Of a stretch of DNA of 63,012 bases, positions 52,401 through 57,361 are shown one piece after another (within the stretch, counting starts at the first letter, position 1; each line of letters begins with the position of its first letter). A model generated the notes under the pieces. The model saw nothing but the letters and a program-made list of their open reading frames with translations, was not told the DNA's origin and did no database searches. Source of the DNA: Elusimicrobia bacterium GWA2_69_24 (lineage in GTDB: Bacteria; Elusimicrobiota; Elusimicrobia; UBA1565); NCBI GenBank assembly GCA_001799695.1, contig MGTY01000117.1, positions 1-63,012 on the forward strand, read 5' to 3'. Position numbers and translations under genes: made by a program.

Positions 52401-52435
52401 CTTTGTCCCGCGCAGCCGGCGTGTCGCTGCCCTAG
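43436..52435 (+). CDS. Giant exported multidomain beta-glucan-active protein (glycoamylase-like x2, nested DUF1861, GH94)
   Basis: 2999 aa. Signal peptide at 1-32 (SIVLAAAILLSVPGPSCYQA). Domains, with approximate residues: glycoamylase-like (PF10091-type) first half 110-430 (YAPTSPTNIGYYLLA, SRFVSTVDSGNLAAAL); inserted DUF1861/GH130-like beta-propeller 438-706 (DVYNPTAPF, LQDPFVTRVDGELVLGGVE, GMKDIRLASLPNG, EWGGANELHRL, SKRPDLVDVLFSGGL); glycoamylase-like second half 720-830 (VVSPYASLLAL, NHQGMSLAALANYL); GT36-type beta-sandwich 840-1280; GH94 phosphorylase 1290-2140 (GTGDWNDGMGD, catalytic-type Asp at 1803-1806); second, uninterrupted glycoamylase-like module 2245-2660 (YAPTSPTDIGYGLLA, HHQGM); second beta-sandwich to the end. 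The order echoes the C-terminal part of cyclic beta-1,2-glucan synthase, but the GT84 synthase and membrane helices are absent. Likely substrate: beta-1,2- or related glucans outside the cytoplasm. Confidence 0.8.
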   Translation: MMLLRKATSIVLAAAILLSVPGPSCYQAAAAGMVTVPTAQAPVTGGAASAAGAGLLSAPGSAAGPGTLSPLSSQGLGLPEVNAPAPVLPAVSSPQTKAKASAKATVRAEAASRRYFEGVAEGTWRGFFEKHVSDHGLPFDNAQWLETQDPGERDNLGLETLPDGTIRYAPTSPTNIGYYLLAVAAAKSFGWISEAEALTRARRTLKTLGQMEKWHGHLYNFYDARSLTATSRFVSTVDSGNLAAALIAVGNLLPETRAEARALSDAMDFGPLYDKEKGLLRVGYDPQEKVPDANHYGDYLSEARIAYLVAISQGKVPAEVWTRLDRSGSLDGGAMDHLAPLAFVEEPGLAAAVLAQAKDAETFGGLPVWGKSESAYLEKDAAGRWQHRYGRFGAARLAAKKYSPRSVAHFLAQYRERLKAGLDYAAGKKLRFTGIGGRDVYNPTAPFTAMFRGKKVTVLAARVEPRKSEVSEVVFFERSGRSWRPLAGAPVLKLQDPFVTRVDGELVLGGVEIFPRAEGGLGYRTVFYRGKSLSDLKPFARGPDGMKDIRLASLPNGKLLVVTRPQGEIGGPGKIAMTVIDGLAVLGPEAISRAKVYEDLFEPDEWGGANELHRLRNGLIGVLGHVARSDAQGDRHYHPMAFALDPATGRRTAMKIILERAQLPPGLSKRPDLVDVLFSGGLVRGAGGKAAIYVGAGDAEVYRVEIPDPFAEFEAAGPLGARRETVVSPYASLLALAVPGVDADGVRHNLRNLEALGLRGRDGAFLDGAQKDEETGKALPIAQVFANHQGMSLAALANYLQDGLIRKAFSVDERIRRVLPLLAGKPLEGPIPGAEVAGRGEKVVGLTGGPQAHFFGAGSLSAAVTNFGSGFLKVSGELVRYVGDFFVNAFRADPVEQEAWGQFVYVSEGDAVWSTTYQPTRSADPAKVSAEFWPGGATLSNPQRGVLSQTRIWADASVQVQEVTLANQSQEERTLALTSFQDMALQNNGAYWAHPAYQKIFIQTKYDAAAQAIYGIRRGHAPGETWPVAFYFSDAPAGPGASFDTSREAFLGKGGSRAPDALSGGRLTGMTGAVLEPAAILQRQVTLKPGESKTVRFFTGLAQDEAAAQGVIAKYRALAAQGLEGSRQEAVRAAEQDILAAGIAPKNRAKWAAVLSQLLYPRPRAVAEESSPRGGRPGIAWRVTSEREVPDALELIQLQPLWREKGPGADVAFVLDIADTLEKQRVKTALEAARTRILPGWRKVQVDGIRVLDAAQVPAAELAGLESRATVVLGLSESRTPVAAPIPLGAKSAQPGPGADASPLFEFDAQNNEVVIFRPKDVPGVWSHVLANGYGPLKDGVVPADGGPQYALLLTQNGGGFAARWDAQGNRTTGFTADPSVDAPAMAFHLRDLDTGQRFSLTPGADAEGAAQYQVRFGQEGYAVYEAALKDAGLKASLTAFVPPDSPVAYLVVDVENLGDGPRRVDLTGMVDLALGEGPRQANRAVVVSRDADTGALLARNPDGKFPNAEAFFAAVQGRPSSFGTDRTALLGVGGDLADPAALSTPELNGDTSSQGSPMAALRLPVRNLAKKGDTTRVVLVLGQGKDRAEALKLVAGMQVAGAEGVVRSLEETRDAWKKTRSSLQVSSPDGAMDPMINGWLPRQALKSRMEARSGYHQASGAFGGRDQVQDSLIGLHLDPLITRNQIRLVARRQFREGDIQHWWFQFRGNETGLGVRTRFSDDMLWMPYAITQYLDATGDESLLAEQEPYLRSRELRDGERDRGFVPKITAETGSIYEHAARAIDRALGRMGEHGLPLMGTGDWNDGMGDVGAGGKGESVWMAFFLYDVLQRFAPVAEKQGDPERAHLYRKRAAALKTAIGKTAWDGRWWLRAFYDDGEPLGSVANEAWMIDSLPQAWAVMSGAGDPKRNKEGLEAAWRYLVDQKNGIIRLGTPFYAEPPKAGENHPGSLAGYPAGRREHGSYSHAAVWLAIGFAMQGDGDRAFELLGMLNPMVRTLTPERLAQYRQEPYAVAADRNADEPFLGRAGWTQYTGSAGWLYRAYVEYILGLRFQDGGLLIDPALPSAWDGYTAQKTLRRPVPDGSGMAVREARYDITVRNPGHVSKGVESIWVDGQALPAGVRVVPFLDDGKTHRVEVLMAASGPAAAPRSASADVVQDNRVRAFLRGTLPRAARAAGVSLKQAVVSLRARIVSGYDRGYAALRESFALPYWLELYPAWVRLAYIGAPSLTENALRWVMGRLQRRVAADISEADKSYLLGVLKKTWRYYDDYAGEKYGFLAPDHIDAAGTNTTDAREGREPGLNGDVVYAPTSPTDIGYGLLATVIAQRFGLITREEAVQRLTRALATLDSLPKWNGLLYNFYHTRTSVATSRFVSTVDNGNLAAALTTVGNLFEEARGPAHRMRDAMNFRLLYDPGKKLLHNGYSPDTGELAPSYYDLRVSEARTAYQEAIAKGDIPAEAWSALGHQVMKSPAGATFANYAGTAMEFSTPLGHLNEAELAPHTWGLVLRRFFKSQMRLARRWGLPFWGFSESGRLEASDDGDPGFGYRTHGDAEVAQGHYRYNPPDKNVVTPYASVMGLSSGAEPSAVVANLRRLEARGALGPYGFWEAMQLQPDGSAAPVKQAMAHHQGMIMLAIANTLSGGELSKAYTNDERIKRMVWPLIQERMPETQAERPAPKIAAPKARYLGLGNKTYGVAVDADGSMVSRGRGPLDGGVVLARRELVRVTDAANGKSWSAGPDAQASYQPGVVGLRTLQDGILVTGSLSVDPEYPVEVLELMVQNLSSRRRTLRLANPFAMRGQDAAVAKSSRRPFAFQSGDAPEVALEPGETRTLRFLTGLASDPAVAQRLKLRFQTPQALEASRRAAAQSAVDKINYAGEMSAASYARWEPILSRLFTLPAARRSVLYTLSSASDIAAALELIQLSALWREQGVLSRLSFVVDIKDEKDRQRAETLLRGAATRVLPGWNAVAVSGIDVLSAAGLSRQSRSSLSRAAGVSLP

Positions 52436-52513
52436 CCCATCGCAGCGGATCGGTGAATCCATGACCGGGTCCCCAATACGCCCCTTGTGGGTGGTACTTC
52501 AGCGGCTGCCGGG

Positions 52514-52855
52514 TCATTGCGCGAGCCCCAACGACACGAGGGACTCCTTCACCTCGGTGTCGGCTATGTCGGTGACCCAGTCCTTGAACCTGCGCAGCCC
52601 GCTGTAGCCGCTGTCGTCGAGGGCCATGCAGGCCGCCATGTGGATGTGCGCCAGCAGGTCGCCCTCATCCAGGACCCCCGCCTCCAGCAAGCCGGGATCG
52701 CGCACCTGGTTCAGCCTGGTCCGCAGCACGGGGCGCACCAGCCGCCCCATTACCGTGTACAGCTCGGCCCGGACGTCCTCCTGCTCCTTCTGCAGGGCCA
52801 TGTAGCGCAGCGCCAGCTCCTGTCCGCGCGTCTCGACTTCCTCGGCTGTTTTCAT
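52514..52855 (-). CDS. Small helical protein of unknown function
   Basis: 113 aa from ATG 52855, with a GGGGGAGG ribosome-binding site 7 bases upstream. The first half (residues about 5-40, ELALRYMALQKEQEDVRAEL) is a probable coiled coil. No signal peptide, membrane segment or catalytic motif is seen and no family is recognised. A composite R4 repeat containing an ECF-like promoter (GGAACT, 16 bases, CGTA) lies directly upstream, 28 bases before the ATG. Confidence 0.6.
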   Translation of the reverse strand: MKTAEEVETRGQELALRYMALQKEQEDVRAELYTVMGRLVRPVLRTRLNQVRDPGLLEAGVLDEGDLLAHIHMAACMALDDSGYSGLRRFKDWVTDIADTEVKESLVSLGLAQ

Positions 52856-52876
52856 GTCCGCACCTCCCCCATCCCT

Positions 52877-52973
52877 CATGTACGATCGACCTGTCGTTTT
52901 AGTTCCACTACCTCCCGGGGTCGAGCTGTGCCCGGGCACAGCTCAAGACGCCGGACTCTGTCCGGACACCGGC
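52877..52973. repeat. R4 composite repeat with ECF-like promoter and palindromes
   Basis: On the minus strand: palindrome CTGTGCCCGGGCACAG, then GGAACT, 16 bases, CGTA and CATG. Beyond it lies a second palindromic unit, GCCGGACTCTGTCCGGACAC. The same palindrome and GGAACT-N16-CGTA block recur at 55367-55446. GGAACT-N16-CGTA fits extracytoplasmic-function sigma promoters. Confidence 0.6.
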
Positions 52974-53049
52974 GGATCCAGTTCCCTTTGGATCGAGACT
53001 GGCGCAAACGGCTTCGCGGGGTTATCATTCCTGCGGGGGCGGGTTCATC

Positions 53050-54033
53050 ATGGGCGCGGACAGCGCGGAACGGATCTCGGGACTCAAGCGGGCGGCCGAC
53101 CAGGCCTCCCGCCGTGCCTATCAGGACCCTAAGGCCCAGGAAGAGGCCCGCGCCGCCCTGGACGAAGCCAATAGGCTGGCTCCGGACGACCCCGAGATCC
53201 TGCTGGCCATGGGGCAGCTGCTCTACCGGGACGCCTGCCGCCAGCGCTCGCGCCAGCTGGAGCTCCCGCCCGGCGACGAAGCCCATAAAGCCAAGTTCGA
53301 GTTCGTCCGTCTCCACCGCGAGTGCCTGATCCGCCTCAAGCGCGCCTTTGAGCTCGGCCTCGACGGCTACAGCGACATCCCCCGCATCGTCACCTCCAAC
53401 CACTTCCACTTGGACGATGTGGACCGGGCCATCGGGCAGATGATGATCGAGCAGGTCCTGGCCGACGAGCCAGGCGGCCGCGCCTGCCGGCACTACCAAA
53501 GGGCGGTCTTCATGCTGAATTTCGACCGGGACCGCACCGGCGCGGCCGAGGAGCTGGAAAAGGCCCTGGCCATCGAGCGCCACCCGAGGCCTTTGGTCAT
53601 GCGCGGCAACCTTTCGTCGCGGGTCGGCGATTTCGAGGAGGCTCTGCGCGATTTCGACGAGGCCGTCACCCTGGCTCCCGCTGACCCGGTGGCGCTGAGC
53701 GCCCGGGCCCGGGGCCGGATGCGCATGGATGACGCGGCCGGCGCGGCCGAGGATTTCGCCAAGGCCTTCGCCATAGAACCTCCCGAGACCTATGAGCCCT
53801 GGGTCGAGCTGGCCGAGGCCAGCTCGCGCGCAGGCGCACTGGAGCAGGCCATCGCCGCCTACGGCCGAGCCCTGGAATTCGGCGGCAACTGCGTCGTGTC
53901 CCTGCGCCGGGCGCTCGCCCGGGAGAAGGCCGGCGACATCACGGGCGCCCTGCAGGACCTCGACCTCGCCGCCGCGGCCCCCGGCCTCAAGGACCAGGTC
54001 GCCAAGGCCCGCCAGCGCCTCGCCGCCGGTTAG
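53050..54033 (+). CDS. Tetratricopeptide-repeat protein
   Basis: 327 aa without signal peptide. Several TPR-like helical pairs are visible: ARAALDEANRLAPDDPEILL at about 34-53, then RTGAAEELEKALAIERHPRP, DFEEALRDFDEAVTLAPADP, DAAGAAEDFAKAFAIEPPET and ALEQAIAAYGRALEFGGNCV. It probably scaffolds protein interactions in the cytoplasm; partners are unknown. Its TAG stop (54031-54033) is part of an R3 repeat, so the C-terminus may have been set by the repeat insertion. Confidence 0.85.
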   Translation: MGADSAERISGLKRAADQASRRAYQDPKAQEEARAALDEANRLAPDDPEILLAMGQLLYRDACRQRSRQLELPPGDEAHKAKFEFVRLHRECLIRLKRAFELGLDGYSDIPRIVTSNHFHLDDVDRAIGQMMIEQVLADEPGGRACRHYQRAVFMLNFDRDRTGAAEELEKALAIERHPRPLVMRGNLSSRVGDFEEALRDFDEAVTLAPADPVALSARARGRMRMDDAAGAAEDFAKAFAIEPPETYEPWVELAEASSRAGALEQAIAAYGRALEFGGNCVVSLRRALAREKAGDITGALQDLDLAAAAPGLKDQVAKARQRLAAG

Positions 54034-54048
54034 TTGAGTGACAGGCAC
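54029..54048 (+). repeat. R3 repeat copy (short)
   Basis: GGTTAGTTGAGTGACAGGCA, sharing the core of the copies at 42436 and 43296. It contributes the TAG stop of the TPR gene. Confidence 0.75.
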
Positions 54049-54069
54049 TAATGTTCATATCTTGGTCCT

Positions 54070-54800
54070 GTGGCAGTGCTCCTCAAATCCGTGCATTTCG
54101 AGTGGCCGGGCGGCGGACCGGTATTCCAGGGGCTCAGCCTCTCGCTCGAGTCCGGCCGCAAGTACGGCCTCATCGGGCCCAACGGCATCGGCAAGTCCAC
54201 TCTGGCCCGCCTGGGCCATGACCTCGAACAGGCTTCCCGCGAACGGGACAAAGCCGCAAGCGCGCGCAGCGACAAGCTCCGCGCCCAGGAGAAACGCATG
54301 CGTCACGCAGCCAAGGCCGCTCCCAAGACCGGGCTCCCCAAGATACTCATCGGCAAGCGCAAGCGCAGAGCGCAAAAAACCCTCGGCAAGATCCGCAAGG
54401 CCGCGGACGCGGAGCTCGTGGACAAGGCCGATTCCGCCCTTCCCGGCACCAAGCAGGTCTTCGAGGCCCGGGACCTGAACTTCCGCTACCAGGGCGCGAA
54501 GCAGGACCTCTGGAAGAACAGCGTCAATTTCGACATGAACGGGCCGGGCCGCATCAGCATCTCGGGAGCCAACGGCTCGGGCAAGACCACGCTCCTCAAT
54601 CTCCTGACCGGGTTCAAAAAGCCCGATGGCACGATATCCGGAACCTTGAAAGTCGGCGATGTGGCCTACGGGTTCGTGGACCAGCAATCCAGCCTGCTGG
54701 ATGAAGCGCGCAGCGTGCTCGACAACGTCCGCGCCGGCACCAAGAAGAGCGAGGCCGAGGTCCGCAACCTGCTCGCCCAGTTCCTGTTCCCGGGCACAGT
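54070..54800 (+). pseudogene. Decayed ABC-F ATPase gene, internally deleted and 3'-truncated
   Basis: GTG start at 54070. Walker A of the first ATPase domain is intact (GPNGIGKSTLARL, about 36-48), but the sequence then jumps directly into the inter-domain linker (GHDLEQASRERDKAASARSD), so the Q-loop, signature motif and Walker B of domain 1 are missing. The second domain starts normally (GANGSGKTTLLNLLTG, 167-182) and breaks off after EAEVRNLLAQFLFPG at about 54799, before its signature and Walker B. The breakpoint is a CCCGGGCACAG sequence related to the R4 palindrome. The frame continues for ~65 meaningless residues to 54975. ABC-F proteins normally act on ribosomes. Confidence 0.85.
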
Positions 54801-54838
54801 TCACGATGGCATACTCGGTCCGGACACCGTCGGCGGCT
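54787..54838. repeat. Degenerate R4-type sequence at the junction of two truncated genes
   Basis: CCCGGGCACAGTTCA followed by GGTCCGGACACCGTCGGCGG resembles the palindromic units at 52923-52973. ABC-F homology stops at its left edge and YhcG homology stops at its right edge. Confidence 0.5.
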
Positions 54839-55361
54839 CAGGGGGATTCAGGTGTTCCCGAGCCGTCCGGATGGCGTCATGCAGACGCTTCTCCAACGCC
54901 TTGCAGAGCATGCCGCCGATCTTCTTGCCGAGCATGCGGACACTCCATCCTTCAAGGCGGCACAATTCCGCGTAGAAATCCCGCTTCAAACGATCATCGA
55001 TGTAGATGAGAGTCCTGAAATGGGACCAACTCAATTGTCTCCACAGTGTGGAGACGATCTTCTCATCAGGGAATACCTCGGCGAATCGCATCATGTGGCG
55101 CAGCCCCTTCTCTGAGAAGCCCTGGCCGTAGTCTCGGACCAATTTTGCAGACAGTGTCTGCAAAATCCTCCCGCCATATTCCCCCCGCTTTCCCGCAAGG
55201 ATATCCTGGCTGATGCGCTTCCCGATGTTCCAATAGAGCAGAGCAAGCCCCGCATTGACGGTTTGGGCCACCTGTGAGCGGGCGGTCTCGATCAGGTTTC
55301 GGATATCCTTCTGCAGGCTCGCCATCGCCGGCCCGGGCAATGATAGATCCCCTCGTTCCAT
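54801..55361 (-). pseudogene. C-terminally truncated YhcG/DUF1016-family gene
   Basis: The N-terminal domain (DUF1016_N type) is intact: LQKDIRNLIETARSQVAQTV, LYWNIGKRISQDILAGKR, YGGRILQTLSAKLVRDYGQG, LSWSHFRTLIYIDD. Homology ends near KKIGGMLCKALEKRLHDAI at about 54850, and the PDDEXK nuclease domain that normally makes up the second half is missing. The last ~15 residues read through the R4-like junction. Start is ATG 55361 or, better spaced from the upstream promoter-like repeat, ATG 55325. It faces the truncated ABC-F gene, so one event may have removed both 3' ends. Confidence 0.8.
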
Positions 55362-55366
55362 ACCCC

Positions 55367-55446
55367 CATGTACGATCGACCCTTCGGTTTAGTTCCCAAA
55401 AAAGGCCAAAGGATGCCGTGGAATCAGGGCTGTGCCCGGGCACAGC
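55367..55446. repeat. R4 composite repeat with ECF-like promoter, second copy
   Basis: On the minus strand: CTGTGCCCGGGCACAG, 35 bases, GGAACT, 16 bases, CGTACATG. Same layout as 52877-52944. It starts at the rsgA stop codon and ends 6 bases before the YhcG-like ATG. Confidence 0.6.
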
Positions 55447-56520
55447 TCAGCCTTCTTCGCCGCGCTTGAGGCGCTGGATCAGGGGTAGGTCCTTCATGAT
55501 GCTCTTCCAGCGCCGCTTGTTCTTGGCGTCTTCGACCGGGTCCTCGCGGCGGCGCTGATACTCCTGCTCTTTAAGTAGTTTTACGTAATTGTCGTAATGC
55601 GGCTGGGAGAGCCGCCCGTCCGTCAACGCCGCCAGCACCGCGCAGCCCAGCTCATCCAGATGCCGGCAATCGCGGAACCGGCATTCCCCCGCCAGGGTCG
55701 AGATGTCCACGAACGCCCGCTCGATCCCGGAGCCGGCGTCTGACAGCTTCAGCTCACGCAGTCCGGGCGTGTCGATGAGCAGTCCGCCCCCCGGGAGCAT
55801 GAACATCTGCCGGGACGTCGTCGTGTGCCGTCCCCGCTTGTCCGATTCCCGCACCGCGCCCAGCTTCTGGACCCCGTTCCCCATCAGCCGGTTGAGCAGG
55901 GTGGACTTGCCCACCCCCGATGAGCCGAGCATGACCGCGGTCTGTCCCGGCACAAGAAAGCCTCCCAGCGAGTCGACTCCCTGTCCCGACAGCGCGCTCA
56001 GCCCAAGCACCTCCACCCCGGGAAACGCCGACTCCACCGACGCCAGCAGGCCTACTCTGTCCGGACAGAGTTCTATCTTGTTGATCAGGATGACCGGCCG
56101 GGCTCCCCCGGCCCATATCATCGCGAGGTAACGCTCCAAGCGGCGAGGGTTGAAGTCGCGGTCCACCGTGGTCACCACGAACGCCGTGTCCACGTTGGCG
56201 GCCAGCACCTGCTCGGAAGAAGTCTTGCCGGCACGACCGCGCGCGATGACGCTCTTGCGCTCAAGCACCGCGACCACGATACCCAGCCCGCCGTCCGGGG
56301 ACAGCCGGACAGCCAGCCAATCCCCGACTGCCGGCAATTCCCCCGGCCCCAGAGCCGAGAAGCGGAGCTTGCCCGACAGCTCTACGGGGAGCTCCCCGGC
56401 TTCCGTTACCGCAAGACAGCGGCCCCGCTGCTGCGAGACTACGCGGGCAGGGACTTCCTCGGACGCACCCAACTGATTTGCGAAATACGAGTTCCAGCCG
56501 TAAGCGGCCAGCGATTCCAT
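55447..56520 (-). CDS. rsgA: Ribosome small-subunit-dependent GTPase A
   Basis: 357 aa. The N-terminal OB fold (about 20-85) is followed by a circularly permuted GTPase: the G4 element appears as VILINKIELC before the P-loop GSSGVGKSTLLNRLMG, then switch region RGRHTTTSRQMFMLPGGG and DTPGLRELKL. The C-terminal zinc finger is ECRFRDCRHLDELGCAV. It checks 30S subunit maturation. A perfect 16-bp palindrome, CTCTGTCCGGACAGAG (around 56054), lies in the coding sequence near G4. The stop codon touches the R4 repeat. Confidence 0.95.
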   Translation of the reverse strand: MESLAAYGWNSYFANQLGASEEVPARVVSQQRGRCLAVTEAGELPVELSGKLRFSALGPGELPAVGDWLAVRLSPDGGLGIVVAVLERKSVIARGRAGKTSSEQVLAANVDTAFVVTTVDRDFNPRRLERYLAMIWAGGARPVILINKIELCPDRVGLLASVESAFPGVEVLGLSALSGQGVDSLGGFLVPGQTAVMLGSSGVGKSTLLNRLMGNGVQKLGAVRESDKRGRHTTTSRQMFMLPGGGLLIDTPGLRELKLSDAGSGIERAFVDISTLAGECRFRDCRHLDELGCAVLAALTDGRLSQPHYDNYVKLLKEQEYQRRREDPVEDAKNKRRWKSIMKDLPLIQRLKRGEEG

Positions 56521-56748
56521 TTGAGTCTCCTAAAGGTGATGGTCACAAGGCAGGCCAAAGCATGGCCTGCGGCCCCAGGTCACCCGGAGACGGTAGTGCG
56601 GCGAGGAAGACTAAACGGGCGACCTAAAGCCGAGGACCACGACCGAGACGGCAATCTCCGACATCCACCCTCCAGTGCTGCTTCCCGAAGTATAACAGCC
56701 GCCCCCCGGTATTTCAACGGCCTGACCCAGGATCCCCTCTCCCCGGAA

Positions 56749-57201
56749 TCATTCCGGTTTGAAGCCGATCTCCCGCGGCGGTTGCCCAGTGGGTGGTTCG
56801 GTGAACTCCCGAATGGCATCGAACACGACTTTGAACTGGGCGTCGTACTTCTGCTCCAGTTCGTCGAGCTTGTGTGCCAGGTCTTGGTGGGATGATAGGA
56901 TGTTCCTGAGTTGTACGAATGTCCGCATGATCCCGACGTTGACGATGATTGCTTGCTCGCTGTTCAGGACGCTGGATAGCATCGCTATACCCTGTTCCGT
57001 GAAAGCGTAAGCCGGCCTCCGGATACCCATTGTGCCCTTGGAATTGGATGTCGCAATTTGCGACCTCCATTTCGCCGATCGACTCCCCGAATCAGTTCCC
57101 TTTGCAGTGCGGGCAGAGGACGGTCCCAAACTTGATGACCCAAATTGGGTCGTCGAGTTGTGACGATAATATCGGCGCTTCTCGTAAATCAGCCTCGGCA
57201 C
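56749..57201 (-). pseudogene. N-terminally degenerate ORF6N-domain protein
   Basis: The C-terminal ~95 residues are a good match to ORF6N/KilA-type regulators (WRSQIATSN, PAYAFTEQGIAMLSSVLNSE, IIVNVGIMRTFVQLRNILSS, KLDELEQKYDAQFKVVFDAI). The first ~50 residues (Ser/Arg-rich) do not match the family's usual N-terminus, which normally contains the DNA-binding segment, so the 5' part appears replaced or frameshifted. Such proteins are common on phages and mobile elements. The ~230 bases between this gene and rsgA show nothing else. Confidence 0.65.
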
Positions 57202-57317
57202 AGACCGGGCGCATGGGTGACGGGGCTAGGGGAAGGCGGTCTGACCCTCGGGGGCGGACTTCGAAGGGCGGGGTCGAATCGGACCGGCACCACGCCGGTA
57301 CAGGCGCTTGACACCGA

Positions 57318-57346
57318 TTGACCGCTTGCGCCGACTTCGCTATAAC
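57318..57346 (+). promoter_or_regulatory. Near-consensus sigma-70 promoter for the SNF2/SWIM operon
   Basis: TTGACC (57318-57323), 17-base spacer, TATAAC (57341-57346). The ATG at 57362 is 16 bases beyond the -10, so the leader is only about 8-10 bases and no clear Shine-Dalgarno is seen. Confidence 0.7.
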
Positions 57347-57361
57347 TGATTCAGCCCAGAA

